A stretch of DNA of 64,000 nucleotides from Bryum argenteum (taxonomy: Eukaryota; Streptophyta; Bryopsida; Bryales; Bryaceae): assembly GCA_037043015.1 (NCBI GenBank), contig CM073322.1:32297864-32361863 (forward strand). The letters run 5' to 3'. Shown here piece by piece: positions 10,739 through 20,440 of the stretch; positions within the stretch are counted from its first letter, which is position 1; each line of letters opens with the position of its first letter. Made by a program: the position numbers and the translations under genes. The notes beneath the pieces were generated by a model that saw nothing but the letters and a program-made list of their open reading frames with translations, searched no databases and had not been told where the DNA came from.

Positions 10739-12034
10739 TGTCGCCCACCTCTCCTTGAGGAGTGCCCGCAACACCATGGGCCCAAGGGGGACACCTGAGT
10801 GACGCCCGGGCCTTGGGGTGCCAAGGTGACGGGAACCTAAGTGGGCCTAGTGTGGGAGAGGACCCCAGGCGTTGGAGACGCCTCTCACCCATGGAGACTA
10901 GGAGCCACGAGGGAATGGACATGAGATTATGGAAGCTCATGTTGCCACGATTCCGGGATGCTAAGGAGCACCTCATTTGGAGGTGTGAGCTAAAAGTTAT
11001 GGGAGTTGGAAGATTGTGGGACTAAAGGGAGTGCTGTCCAGGGACAGTGCTGGACTGGGAAGCTGGCCCGGGACTCCCGAATCTTCAGAGGGGCATAACT
11101 CCCTCAATACTTGTCGGAATGAGGTAAGTAAGGTGTCTATCGGCATCTACTTGACGAGTAGATGTCGATAGAGTGGTCGCTCGTTGCGTTTGGATGCGGG
11201 ACGAGGTAGATACGAGCCCTGGAAGGTTCGGGAAGTCTCCCGGGGCCTTCCAGCGGCTAAGGCATTGGGAGATTGGGGTGGTCTTCCAAAACTAAGAGGT
11301 GTGAGGGTCCAGCCCTTCACCTAGGACCAGGGGGCTGCCGAATCCCAGAGTATACTATGGGGAGGGCTGGTCTCCCTCCCCACTCCCATGGTGCCTTGGT
11401 GGTGACCAAGGTGGGAGTCCCGAGTGGTGTGGCTAGTGTTGGGGCCTCACCATGGGGACTCCCAAGCCAAGGTGAGTCCCAATGGGTGGAGCTAGTGTTG
11501 GGGCTCCACCATGGGGACTCAAAGTGCAAAATGAGGCACGGTGGGTGGAGCTAGTGTTGGGGCTTCACCACGGTGGCTCATAAGGACAAGGTGAGTCCCG
11601 GTGGGGGGAGCTAGTGTTGGGGCTTCACCACGGGGACTCATATAGGCAAAATGAGGACCATGAGTGCTACCGATGTGGGGTGGTGTCTCACCGCCGGCGT
11701 TGTGATTACTTGGTGGCCTTGGGGTCACCATGGTGGTCATGGGCGGTGGTGAGGAGACACCACCAAGTGCGGTTAGGCCGCGTGGTATGGGAGTGCCACC
11801 AAGTTGGGCCTTGGACATAAGTGGAAGTCCGCACCTAACCATTGGCTACCTACGAAGGGGTTGAGTCCCGGTTGCATGAGTAGGAGGGATTGATAATCAA
11901 GCGGTGAGCTTGGTGGTTGGTATGGGGAGCTAACTTTGTGCATGTGGGGGATGTGCAGAGTTAGCGCTCGTGACACTTGCTAGAGTTGGGAAAGAGTTGG
12001 TGTAAGCTAAGGTGAGCTAGCAAGGGTTGCAACA
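10739..12034 (+). repeat. 3' LTR
   Basis: Offset from the 5' LTR by exactly 6,806 bp at both ends. Differences seen by eye are CGCCC for CGCAC at the start, one G fewer near 11,245, one G more near 11,608, GAAGGGGTTG for GAAGGAGTTG near 11,860, and GCAACA for GCGACA at the end. Confidence 0.95.
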
Positions 12035-12074
12035 ATTTTGGTTCGGTGTTGTATTTTGTTACCTGACTTGTCAG

Positions 12075-13094
12075 ATGACAATATCCGAGGTACAATTTCT
12101 TGAAGACGAAGAAGATACCACACCTGCTGAAAACTACCAAACAACTCCTGCTCCGGTTGAAGATGATAGCACACTCGTCCCACAAGAAGACGTAGTAGGC
12201 ATGTCTCCTCCAAGGCCGCGTGATAGTGCTATCGAATCCGATTCTCTTCCAAGAACTATGCAAGATCTCGATGAACACGAGTCCTTTTCAGATGACGAAG
12301 AGTCTCCTTTGCCTGGGAGTGTCAACGTGGGCATTATTCACATGCCGCCTCATCTCCAAAACAAAGACCCCGGTTGGAGTGCGAACAAGATGCGAATGAT
12401 TCACAAAAGCGATTCCATTGCAATCATAAACAGGTTTCGTATCAAACCTGTTAAGAAGTCTCGTATGCTCATTCCACTGTGCCGTTTGGTGTGTTACCCA
12501 AAGGTTCGACCTATCTCAGAGCAAGACGTTAGGAAACTCGAGAACGAGTTCAACAAAGGTTACCGAGAAGGAGATTGGGTAATGTACGTTTCTCCATTTG
12601 ATAGGAAAAGAAGAGAAAAAAAGGTTGATGCAAGAGATGGTGTGTGGGAGAATCCGCTATGGAGAGTTCGAGATGACTTTGATGTCGGATCCTGATCTTC
12701 ATCATTTCAGTAGCAAATACTTTTACGTATACGAAGGTAACCACCGTGTGACGGCGTGGATGCGTCACATTGAGAGTTACCACGAGATGGATCCATCATG
12801 GTACATCTCAGTTGATTGCATCGTACTCGATGCTCGCGGACAAAGCAATCTCCTTCTTGACGCCATGAATGACATAAATTGGTAAGTACTTGAAACATTT
12901 TTTTAATGAATTTTATTTCAAAACTTTGTAACCTGGACGTATTGTCATATCTGTTTTTAATGATTAGGTCTACCAAACATGACCATGTCGAAGACAGTTT
13001 ATGTGCAAAGCTGCAACGCATGAGGAAATTCGGTAAGTTGAAACTTGAAGATTTCAAGGATGCGTTAGAGATGCGATTTTTGCATCTTTGTTAG
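12075..13094 (+). pseudogene. ParB/sulfiredoxin-fold-like gene, frameshifted
   Basis: A frame open from 12027, with ATG at 12075 after a TTGTCAG that looks like an acceptor, encodes an acidic, proline- and serine-rich leader. A conserved-looking core follows: VRPISEQDVRKLENEF, then GDWVMYVSPF. The frame ends at 12,695 and resumes in another phase at about 12,690. The continuation contains YVYEGNHRVTAW (from 12,727) and WYISVDCIVLD, then LLLDAMNDIN. The order of Ile-Ser-x4-Val, then Gly-Asn/His-His-Arg-x2-Ala, then a hydrophobic strand and a helical Asn-rich segment is that of ParB-N/sulfiredoxin domains. A clean intron (12,882-12,967, GGTAAGTAC to GATTAG) joins in phase to the last exon. Another strong donor-like GTAAGT at about 13,033 suggests the real 3' end may lie elsewhere. 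Domain assignment is mine, by eye. Confidence 0.5.
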
Positions 13095-13341
13095 CTAGTC
13101 ATCCACGTCAGAAGTGATTTGTATTCATTTTTTATATACATATATATGATTGTGTGATTTCCATATTATACGTGGTATTTGTACAAATGTCTCACATATA
13201 TTGGATATACCTATAATAACAAATAATTAGAAATTAAATTTTGTTATTACATACAATTTTAGCTTAAGAGATTTTAATGTGTAAAATTATATAGTACCAA
13301 ACACAATGCAATGTAAGTAATATCATATCAACAAAATATAC

Positions 13342-13343
<2 letters not shown>

Positions 13344-13381
<38 letters not shown>
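13344..13381. repeat. (TA)n microsatellite
   Basis: An uninterrupted alternating TA run of about 38 bp lies between the two convergent genes. Confidence 0.95.
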
Positions 13382-13384
<3 letters not shown>

Positions 13385-13576
13385 CCAAAGAAAATAGTTT
13401 GTTTGGTAAATACCAAACATACAAAGTAATTCATATAATAAAGATAATACATACGTAATAATATATCTATATATCTATATAGATAATATAAATAACCCTA
13501 TGCAAACATAATAGTACGTATAAAGTAATAAATAAAACATCTAGACGCTATCTAGCTTCGTAGCCTGTAGAAAAAG

Positions 13577-14463
13577 CTAAAAGCTAGCAAAAAGCTTTGC
13601 CATTTCCAGGTGCCCGCTAACAAACCGATCGGTGATGCGCTCCTCGGACGCCATTACCTCGCGGGAACGACGCTCTTCCATCTCGATCGCTTCGTGGCGG
13701 CTCCGCTCCTGCATCTCCAACTGCCTCTCCTCCAAACGCTCAGCCCGCTTCTCGGTGAGAGTATGGGCCTCAAACCTCTTGTGTTCAAGATCGGCAGAGA
13801 ATTTTGCATATTTAGCAAATAAATCTGTTGCAACTACAGAATCAACACCGGCCTTGCAACACTTGGAATTCGGCTTGCCTGAAACTCCAGGCCTCGAGCA
13901 TGCTGCAATACGGGGCAATGGAGGCTGTGGGATCTGGGTGTCTATGTCATCGATAGGTACCAGCCTACCAGGCGTTCGGGCGTACCAGTTTGATTCGAAG
14001 TTGGGACGCCGCTGTCAATCCGACCCGGTATGCCAGTCACTTTGGCGGTGCCTCCGATAATCTCGTTCAACTTCTCGAAATGACACCACCCTTGCGCAAC
14101 AGCTCCTGTCTGGCCCATCCGATCTACCATCCTCTTGTGTTTATCCTTCAACTTGCGTATCTTCTCATAACAAGTCTTGTGATTGCACAAGGGAAAACAC
14201 GGGTGCAAAAGATTCAAAGAATCAGCAATGTCTACGAAGTACTTCTGTATCAAAGTCCCCCGATCAATGTTGAAATACGTCTCTGCACATAACTCCAACA
14301 AACGTTCCTCACGGGAGGTATCTCATACACGTCGAGGAGTTTGCGTAACGAGAACATCTTCTGAAACTTGAGAAACGGGAGGAGGAGAAGAAATGAGTGT
14401 AATGTCCATGGAAGGGGCCCCCTCATAGCTAGAAAGAAGTAGAGAAGTGTAATGGCTGGCCAT
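13577..14463 (-). pseudogene. Myb/SANT-like DNA-binding protein with C-terminal coiled coil, broken
   Basis: The reading starts at the ATG at 14463 (MASHYTSLLLSSYEG). After 46 codons a TGA at 14323-14325 interrupts it, and the same frame continues DTSREERLLELCAETY. The stop sits exactly where Myb/SANT domains have their first conserved tryptophan. The rest of the trihelix-like domain follows: YFNIDRGTLIQKYFVDIA, KLKDKHKRMVDRMGQTGAV, GWCHFEKLNEIIGG. Near 13,950-13,990 the frame shifts once more into a C-terminal part rich in Glu, Arg and Met (EERQLEMQERSRHEAIEMEE), ending MAKLFASF and TAG at 13577. That tail should form a coiled coil. Such proteins occur as transposon accessory factors (PIF/Harbinger) and as host trihelix factors. 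Confidence 0.6.
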
Positions 14464-16320
14464 GGTAGGAAAGTGGAAAAAATTAGCAAGAAAATGAGAA
14501 GAGGCAAGAGGAAGTAAGAGAGAGATTGGAAATATGTGTATGTTTGTGTCCATGTTTGTTTTATGGGCATATTTTGGATGATTGTTGAAATAATTTGGTT
14601 ATGGAGGATGATGAAGAGGCCAAACAATAATGGCAATTGGAAATGAATGAGGGAAAAATAGGAAGGAGAATACTATGAAAAAGCAAGGGGTAGGTGGGGT
14701 CATGGGATGTGGGGATAAGTGGGAGTGACCCAAGTAGATGGGTCACTTTTGTTGGCTTTGTCATCATGATAGAGTCTTTGTATAGGGTCCAACAACGATC
14801 TGCTCAAAAGTTTTACCCCATCCCTCGACAGATGGCCTCTCTAGAATCTACTAGTCGAGGGCATGAAGCTAACCAAGTGTAAGCTTAGGAGGTTTGGAGA
14901 GCAACAAGTCGTGTGGGACCGGAAATGCAAATGGGCTGATTGTATTTAATTCTCTCGAATTGCCCTCTTGCCTATATGCTCAAATTGCCAGTTGTCAGTT
15001 TGCAATGACACCGAATGAGAATCCTCCGCAATTAGGTACACGGTGCTAAATCCATGCGTTCCTCAAACCCGTGCCCATGTCCGGGCATGAATCCCATGCA
15101 ACAAAGGACCCAAACCCGCCTGTAACGTGAAGAAACCCGCAGAGAGAACACATAAGGAACGCTTTTTCTAAAAACAGAGCTGCAGTGACGGCAACATGTG
15201 CGGGATTTTTGCAAACTCAGTCCACATGATTTCCAAGTGCACAGGACGTGTGTAGAACCACTACAGCACACGAATTACAGTCATGGTGGCAGCTATTTCA
15301 GCAGGCTCAAAGTGGTGAAGCTTCCAGTGCATGACAGTTTTGCCAATCTAGGATGCGAAATTTGTGCTCATAAGTGCGCATTGTGAGAGGAATTGGAGTA
15401 GACAATCCTTGTGACGTGAATAGCATTGCCGATGATCGTAGGCGGTTTTGTGCAATTAAAGGGTGGTTTCTTGCAACAATGGAATACAACTGTGTGGCCG
15501 GAAACTTGCTGCAGTGGCTTGGATCGAGTAAGTTTGGATTCAATGGCGACATTTTGGAGCCCTGCAGCTAGTTGGATGCAATTCATGGAGGACGAATCAG
15601 ATAATGATGAGCTGATCGAGGAGGACTTGGATTGTTAGGAGGACCATGACGGAGCTGGCGAGGAGGTGAACATCAACAATCAAAGTGACTGTGACGTAAA
15701 CTTACCTGCTGGTCGCCTTCGTCCCCGTCTCCCCTTCTCGTCGGCCTTCGTCCCCATCTCGTCGGCCTTCGTCCCCGTCTCGTCCTCAACGCCATAGCCA
15801 GGGATTCTGCTGCAAGCTCACGCGACCGCGTTCTCTTCACGTTCCTCTTGTTCGCAGGGTCTGTTCCCATACGTTCCCGACATTGGGAGCGTAGGCGTGG
15901 TCTAAAGGTCCCATAACAACATCGGAGGTGAGGGAAGGGAAGGTCGAGCGAGCAGGCCATAGCCAGCCGGACGGACGGACGGAGCTCCTGGCGAGGCGGG
16001 CGGCGCTGAAGAATCCGCTCTGCAAATTGGTACACGATAGTCCTTTGCATTTTATTTTTTTGCGGTGCTTGATTTGGTACTGCGTGGCCGTTACGGATCG
16101 CCAGGGTTTGCGAGTGCAATTCGGCGAGGTTTAGGATGATTAGGGCTTTGATTGCTATTCGCTGATTTTTTTTAGTGGTTGTATTGAAACAGCGGCGCGT
16201 TAATTTGTAGCTGCGGTTGAAGAACGCCGCGTTGGTTACCGTCGGCCTAACGCCTCATGTGAGAAGGCCTTCTGTGTATGCTGTGGAGATTAGTGCTTGG
16301 AGTGGTCGAGTTGTGGAGCT
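14464..16320. other. intergenic region with two small palindromes and a 21-bp array
   Basis: No gene recognised. GTGACCCA...TGGGTCAC is a perfect 8-bp inverted repeat at 14725-14746. CCCTCGAC...GTCGAGGG is another at 14822-14861. The last few hundred bases hold the leader of the PPR-CBS gene. Confidence 0.5.
15711..15785. repeat. 21-bp tandem repeat
   Basis: GTCGGCCTTCGTCCCC(G/A)TCTC occurs about three times in a row, with a slightly degenerate first copy. It lies about 550 bp upstream of the PPR-CBS start codon. Confidence 0.8.
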
Positions 16321-17334
16321 ATGGCGACTGCAATGATGGCTTCAAGGGCTTGTTCATGGAATTTGAGGACGTTCCACGTTTCGACGTCAAAGCCGCAGCA
16401 GCAACATGCTCAGTCGATGATCCGACCTCGCGCGACATACTCCATCAGTGCTGGTTTAATTCTTCACTGACCGCTTCTATTATGCATAACTCCAGTAATG
16501 TATAATTTCCAGTTGCGCTATCTCAGAATTGTCTTCATGAATTCTATATACAAAGAGTGTAAGACTGAGGTTACATATGATATTAGGTTTTTGAGTATTG
16601 TATGCAGGTTGCGAAGGCTATTCTATTGATGCCCTGAATTTTTTGGTTAGCAGATGATTGGGGAGAAGACGCGGCCAGCACTTCCAGCCCTCCCAGTAAT
16701 CCAGGCCCTCGTATCAATTCAAACCCCCCTCGAAGTCCAAGGAGGCGACGCAAGACCGCGAAGGCGGTCATGCCATATGAAACGCAGCTTGAGCTTCTTG
16801 CTCAGGTTCGATTGTGCCTCTTGAATGATGAAATTCCCTTGTTTGGTGCATAATCGTATCCTGTTTTTGAAGATTTTCTTTTAGTAGGTCTTATGGCATC
16901 ATTTCTTTGGTCTTGCTGACCAGTCCATGTAGCTTCGTTGAAATAACTGTCAGTTTCAAAACATGAATTCTTGGTTCCTCAGGGGATTGTAGATATTTTG
17001 TCCATCTCGCTCCTTTGTAGTAGGTCAAGAGGCGTAGTGCCTCGTTGCGAGTGCATGTATTGTTCTTACATTTTTCATGTGAATTTCAGGTAAGGAAGAG
17101 AAGAGAATTGGAGATTATGGAGCGTGAGCGGGAAGCAGTGGCTGCTGATGGGATTGAGGATGAGAAAGCCTTTCCCTTCTGGAGAAAGAAAGAGTTTAAG
17201 CTGCGTGAGTTGACTCGGAGGATTGTGGAGCTCAGCAAGCGGCAACAGCTTGACCTCGTACTGTCTTTAGCCCTTTGGATTGTTTGAGGATTTTTTTCTG
17301 CTTGCATAGATTGAGCTGCGTCTGCTTCAGAATA

Positions 17335-17372
<38 letters not shown>

Positions 17373-20300
17373 CTCTCTACGGGTCATTTTTTTAATACGT
17401 TGTGGCTGATATCAAAATCCTTTCTTTGGGCATACCAGGTTTTTGAGGAGCTAGCTCAAGCAAAGCTAGAGCATGGCAAGCTGAATCACATCATTATGAA
17501 TGCAGCCTTGATGGCATGTGTCTCTTGTAAAAATATTGACCGTGCTTTGGCGATCTATGACGAAATGGTGGAACCTGGTGGTTGTGGAGTGGATAATGTT
17601 ACATATGGGACACTTTTGAGGGTAAGGAGTCCAGTGGGTGGTGCATATGGCTATCCAAGGTTCGGTAGACAAGAATTTACCAGTAGGAGGCACCTTTTTA
17701 AGAACAAATTGCAGTTTGATTAAAAGCTGAACTAAATTGTAGTATATAGAGTTTCTGTTAATGTCGATTTACTTAATAAGCTGAGCGTCGAAGATCGATT
17801 CTAACATGTACATTTACTTGCAGGGTCTGGGGGAGGCAAGAAGGCTAGACGATGCATTTGACCTTGTCGAAGCGCTGGAGTCCGGAAGAGCTCCAGGAAA
17901 ACATGTGGAGCTGACAGATGTACATCTCAATACATTGGTCAATGCTTGTGCCCATGCAGGTCAGTATCTTGGAGAAATCGTTTACTTATTTTTGCCGGTA
18001 TCATGATAGTAATCAATCTCCTACGGTGATTGAGGGTTTCCTATCGAGAGTCTGCTACCTTAGGCAACATCAGAAAGAGCAGTCATGTCGAGAGCCACAA
18101 CATGTTGGAGCTCTCATACTCTGCGGGTTTTTTTGTACAGGGGATGCACTCCGGGCTAGAGGTGTGCTGCTACGATATAGATCTTCAGTGAGGAAGACGG
18201 GCCTTACTACTTTCACCTATAATCTGCTGATAAAGGTGCTTCATTTCCTAGCCCTTCTAATGACTGACTATCAACTTCCTATTAGTAGCTCTGGTGCTTG
18301 GGTAGTCTTTAGTGATATTCATTTAGCAGCTGAATTGACGTGATTTTGTTTGTCGTGATTCGGCAGGGGTACTCGCGGTCAGATAATCCACTTGAGGCCT
18401 TGAAGCTAATGGATGAGATGCGTTCACATAACCTACAGCCGCAGCGGGTCACTTTTAACTCTCTTATATTAGCATGTGTACGTGGTGGTGATCTACAAAG
18501 AGCACTAAAATTGTTATCTGCTATGAAGGTTCGTATTCTACTTTAAGTTGCCTCTTTTCATCTGTGCGCAGGACGTAGGCCAGTTCTGAGCTGTTGCTAG
18601 TTCTTGAGTTCACTGACAAAAGGGCTTTGATTATTTATATCCACAAGAAAGTAGTGGCATCAGATCAGCAATATATTAAGCCTTTTATTTGTACGTAGTT
18701 GTTATCTGAGGTTTCTATTGGTATACATTGGTGCAGGATGAAGCTAAGAGATTAAACACTTCAAGGTTGCTGCCGGATGTTGTGACATATACGACTCTTT
18801 TAAGGGTATCAGTTCTTATCTCACCGTAGCTTCTTTAGGTCTGGAATGGCTTGTATAATACGGTTCATGTGTCCAAGTGTTTGTAGGTTTGTAGTGTGCA
18901 CTCTCGTCCTCAGGTCGTTCAAAGCTGCTGTTTATATTCCCGTGGATCTTTCGCTATTATATACTTTGTGATTGTTACTTCACAGTAGAATATATTTGAT
19001 AACAGAATTATTTTCCGACTGTGGCAGGGACTAGCAAATGCAAAAGATTTGCAAGGTGTCTGTGACTTAGTGGAAGAAATGAAAGCAACGCCAACCTGTG
19101 TCTTGGATCGAGTTGCTTACACTGCTATTATTGATGCTTGCATCGCAGCTGGGTCACCCCAACGTGAGTCTCATTTCATTTGATCTAGTTCTTCGTCAAA
19201 TGTTCTAGTATGCTCTCACTTGCAGTCTGTGCTTGATTATAAGCGCTGAAGAAGCTTGTGGTTCGCCATTCCAGAAGGACGCATATACATGGAAGAGATG
19301 CAAAGTAGCGCCAAGCAAGATACACATTTCAAACCGCGAGCTCATGTGTTCTTATCACTGATGAGAGCACTTGCTGAGAGAGGGGATCTAGATGCCGTGG
19401 GATCACTTCGGTCGCGAATGGTAGCTGAAGCAGGTGGACATGTATGGGCAGAAGATCGTGCTGAAGCAGACGAGCTTTACATTGAAGCTGCTGTAATTGC
19501 TGGCAAGGTGAGCTCCCGTTATCAATCGACCCATTAGTTTTCATCCTGAAAAGATAGCCTCACTCGTAGTTACCATCTTTTTGTGGCTGCAGCTGGGTGA
19601 AGCGAAACGGACGTTAAAGAACATGGTTGGGTTGAAGAAGGGTATCCCTTTGAGCAAACGCGCATACATGGTCAGTGCCGTAGCGCCCTTCCACAGTCAC
19701 TCATATCCTCTCTTGAGAAAATATATCTAGACGCTGATGTGGGTGACCCTTTCCAGGCTGTTGTTCGCTTGCAGGCCTTAACCAGATTCAACGAGGATAT
19801 CTTCAGCCCTTACAAACTGAAGCCAGGGGTGGGTTTTCTTATCCCCGCCTTACAAAGTTGAGCCTACTCTTTCTCCATTCAGAACTTCCAATTCTTAGCA
19901 AGGTCGTTTTTCATGTGCAGGTATCACAACATGATTTAGTGGAAAATCTGATGATTTCCCCCGAGGAGATTCGACCGCTATCAGTAGATATGGTAGTTCG
20001 TGATGTGGTGATGAGATTCTTAAACAGTGACGGCATTCCTGTAGTGAACGAACGAGGCTCGTGTGTTGGTGTTGTCTACGCCGCAGACTGCAAGGAGGTA
20101 AGTTCCAACTTGATAGAATTTCCAGGCACTTTTACGCAGAGATTCTCGTACTTAAGGAACCTGCTGGATGCAGATGGAAGCGCGGTTGGGAGACGTGATG
20201 AGAGGACCGCCGCCTTCTGTGACCGCCTCTACTTCAGTAGCCAAGGCTATCACAATGCTGCTGCAGCCCAACACAAAACTGCTCATGGTGATCAGTGATC

Positions 20301-20440
20301 GCACGGGGTACTCTCTTAACAGAGACGAGATCAAGGGCGAGCGAGTTCTTGGCTTTCTGACACGGGAAGCCACTTTCATCGCCTCCCAGGCTCTGCCTTT
20401 CTCATTAGACGACACGGCAGATGAAGATGAAGCTGCTTGA
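16321..20440 (+). CDS. PPR-CBS fusion protein (CBSPPR1-like)
   Basis: Fourteen exons join without any phase conflict: 16321-16453, 16654-16805, 17090-17257, 17439-17621, 17824-17959, 18141-18235, 18367-18528, 18737-18805, 19028-19163, 19275-19507, 19593-19670, 19757-19828, 19921-20097 and 20174-20440. The product is 686 aa. Residues 1-44 (MATAMMASRACSWNLRTFHV) are rich in Ala, Ser and Arg and lack acidic residues, as in organelle transit peptides. About 150-490 are pentatricopeptide repeats (for example FTYNLLIKGYSRSDNPLEAL, VTFNSLILACVRGG). About 540-665 form a CBS pair: IPVVNERGSCVGVVYAADC, then LGDVMRGPPPSVTAS and VLGFLTREA. PPR tracts bind RNA and CBS pairs bind adenosyl ligands, so a ligand-sensitive organellar RNA factor is plausible but inferred. 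The architecture matches Arabidopsis At5g10690 as I remember it. The start is chosen because it gives both the leader and a matching phase. Confidence 0.9.
17339..17372 (+). repeat. poly(T) run in intron 3 of the PPR-CBS gene
   Basis: Thirty-four consecutive T lie about 65 bp before the acceptor of exon 4. It is probably length-variable. Confidence 0.95.

Larger units (their letters stand above)
3933..12034 (+). mobile_element. Ty3/gypsy chromovirus LTR retrotransposon, full length
   Basis: An 8,102-bp element with two 1,296-bp LTRs (3933-5228 and 10739-12034). It is flanked by the direct duplication ATTTT at 3928-3932 and 12035-12039. LTR termini are TG...CA. The internal order is primer site, gag with a CCHC knuckle, aspartic protease, reverse transcriptase, RNase H, integrase, chromodomain, an 800-bp 3' untranslated part and a polypurine tract. 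Protease-RT-RNH-INT order plus the chromodomain places it with the chromoviruses. By eye the LTRs differ at only three bases plus two one-base length changes in G runs, so insertion was recent. The coding frame carries three in-frame stops and two frameshifts, so it is probably non-autonomous. Confidence 0.95.

Noticed and set aside
13444..13500. Possible CRISPR-like or structured repeat near the TA run
   Set aside because: It is only short TATA/ATCT microsatellite drift. Spaced direct repeats of uniform length are absent.
15673..16119. 148-codon minus-strand frame upstream of the PPR-CBS gene
   Set aside because: It runs through the 21-bp tandem repeat and a GC-rich promoter. No motif or splice support.
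16278..16505. 75-codon plus-strand frame starting at 16278
   Set aside because: The overlapping frame from the ATG at 16321 gives a transit-like leader and the only phase that fits exon 2.
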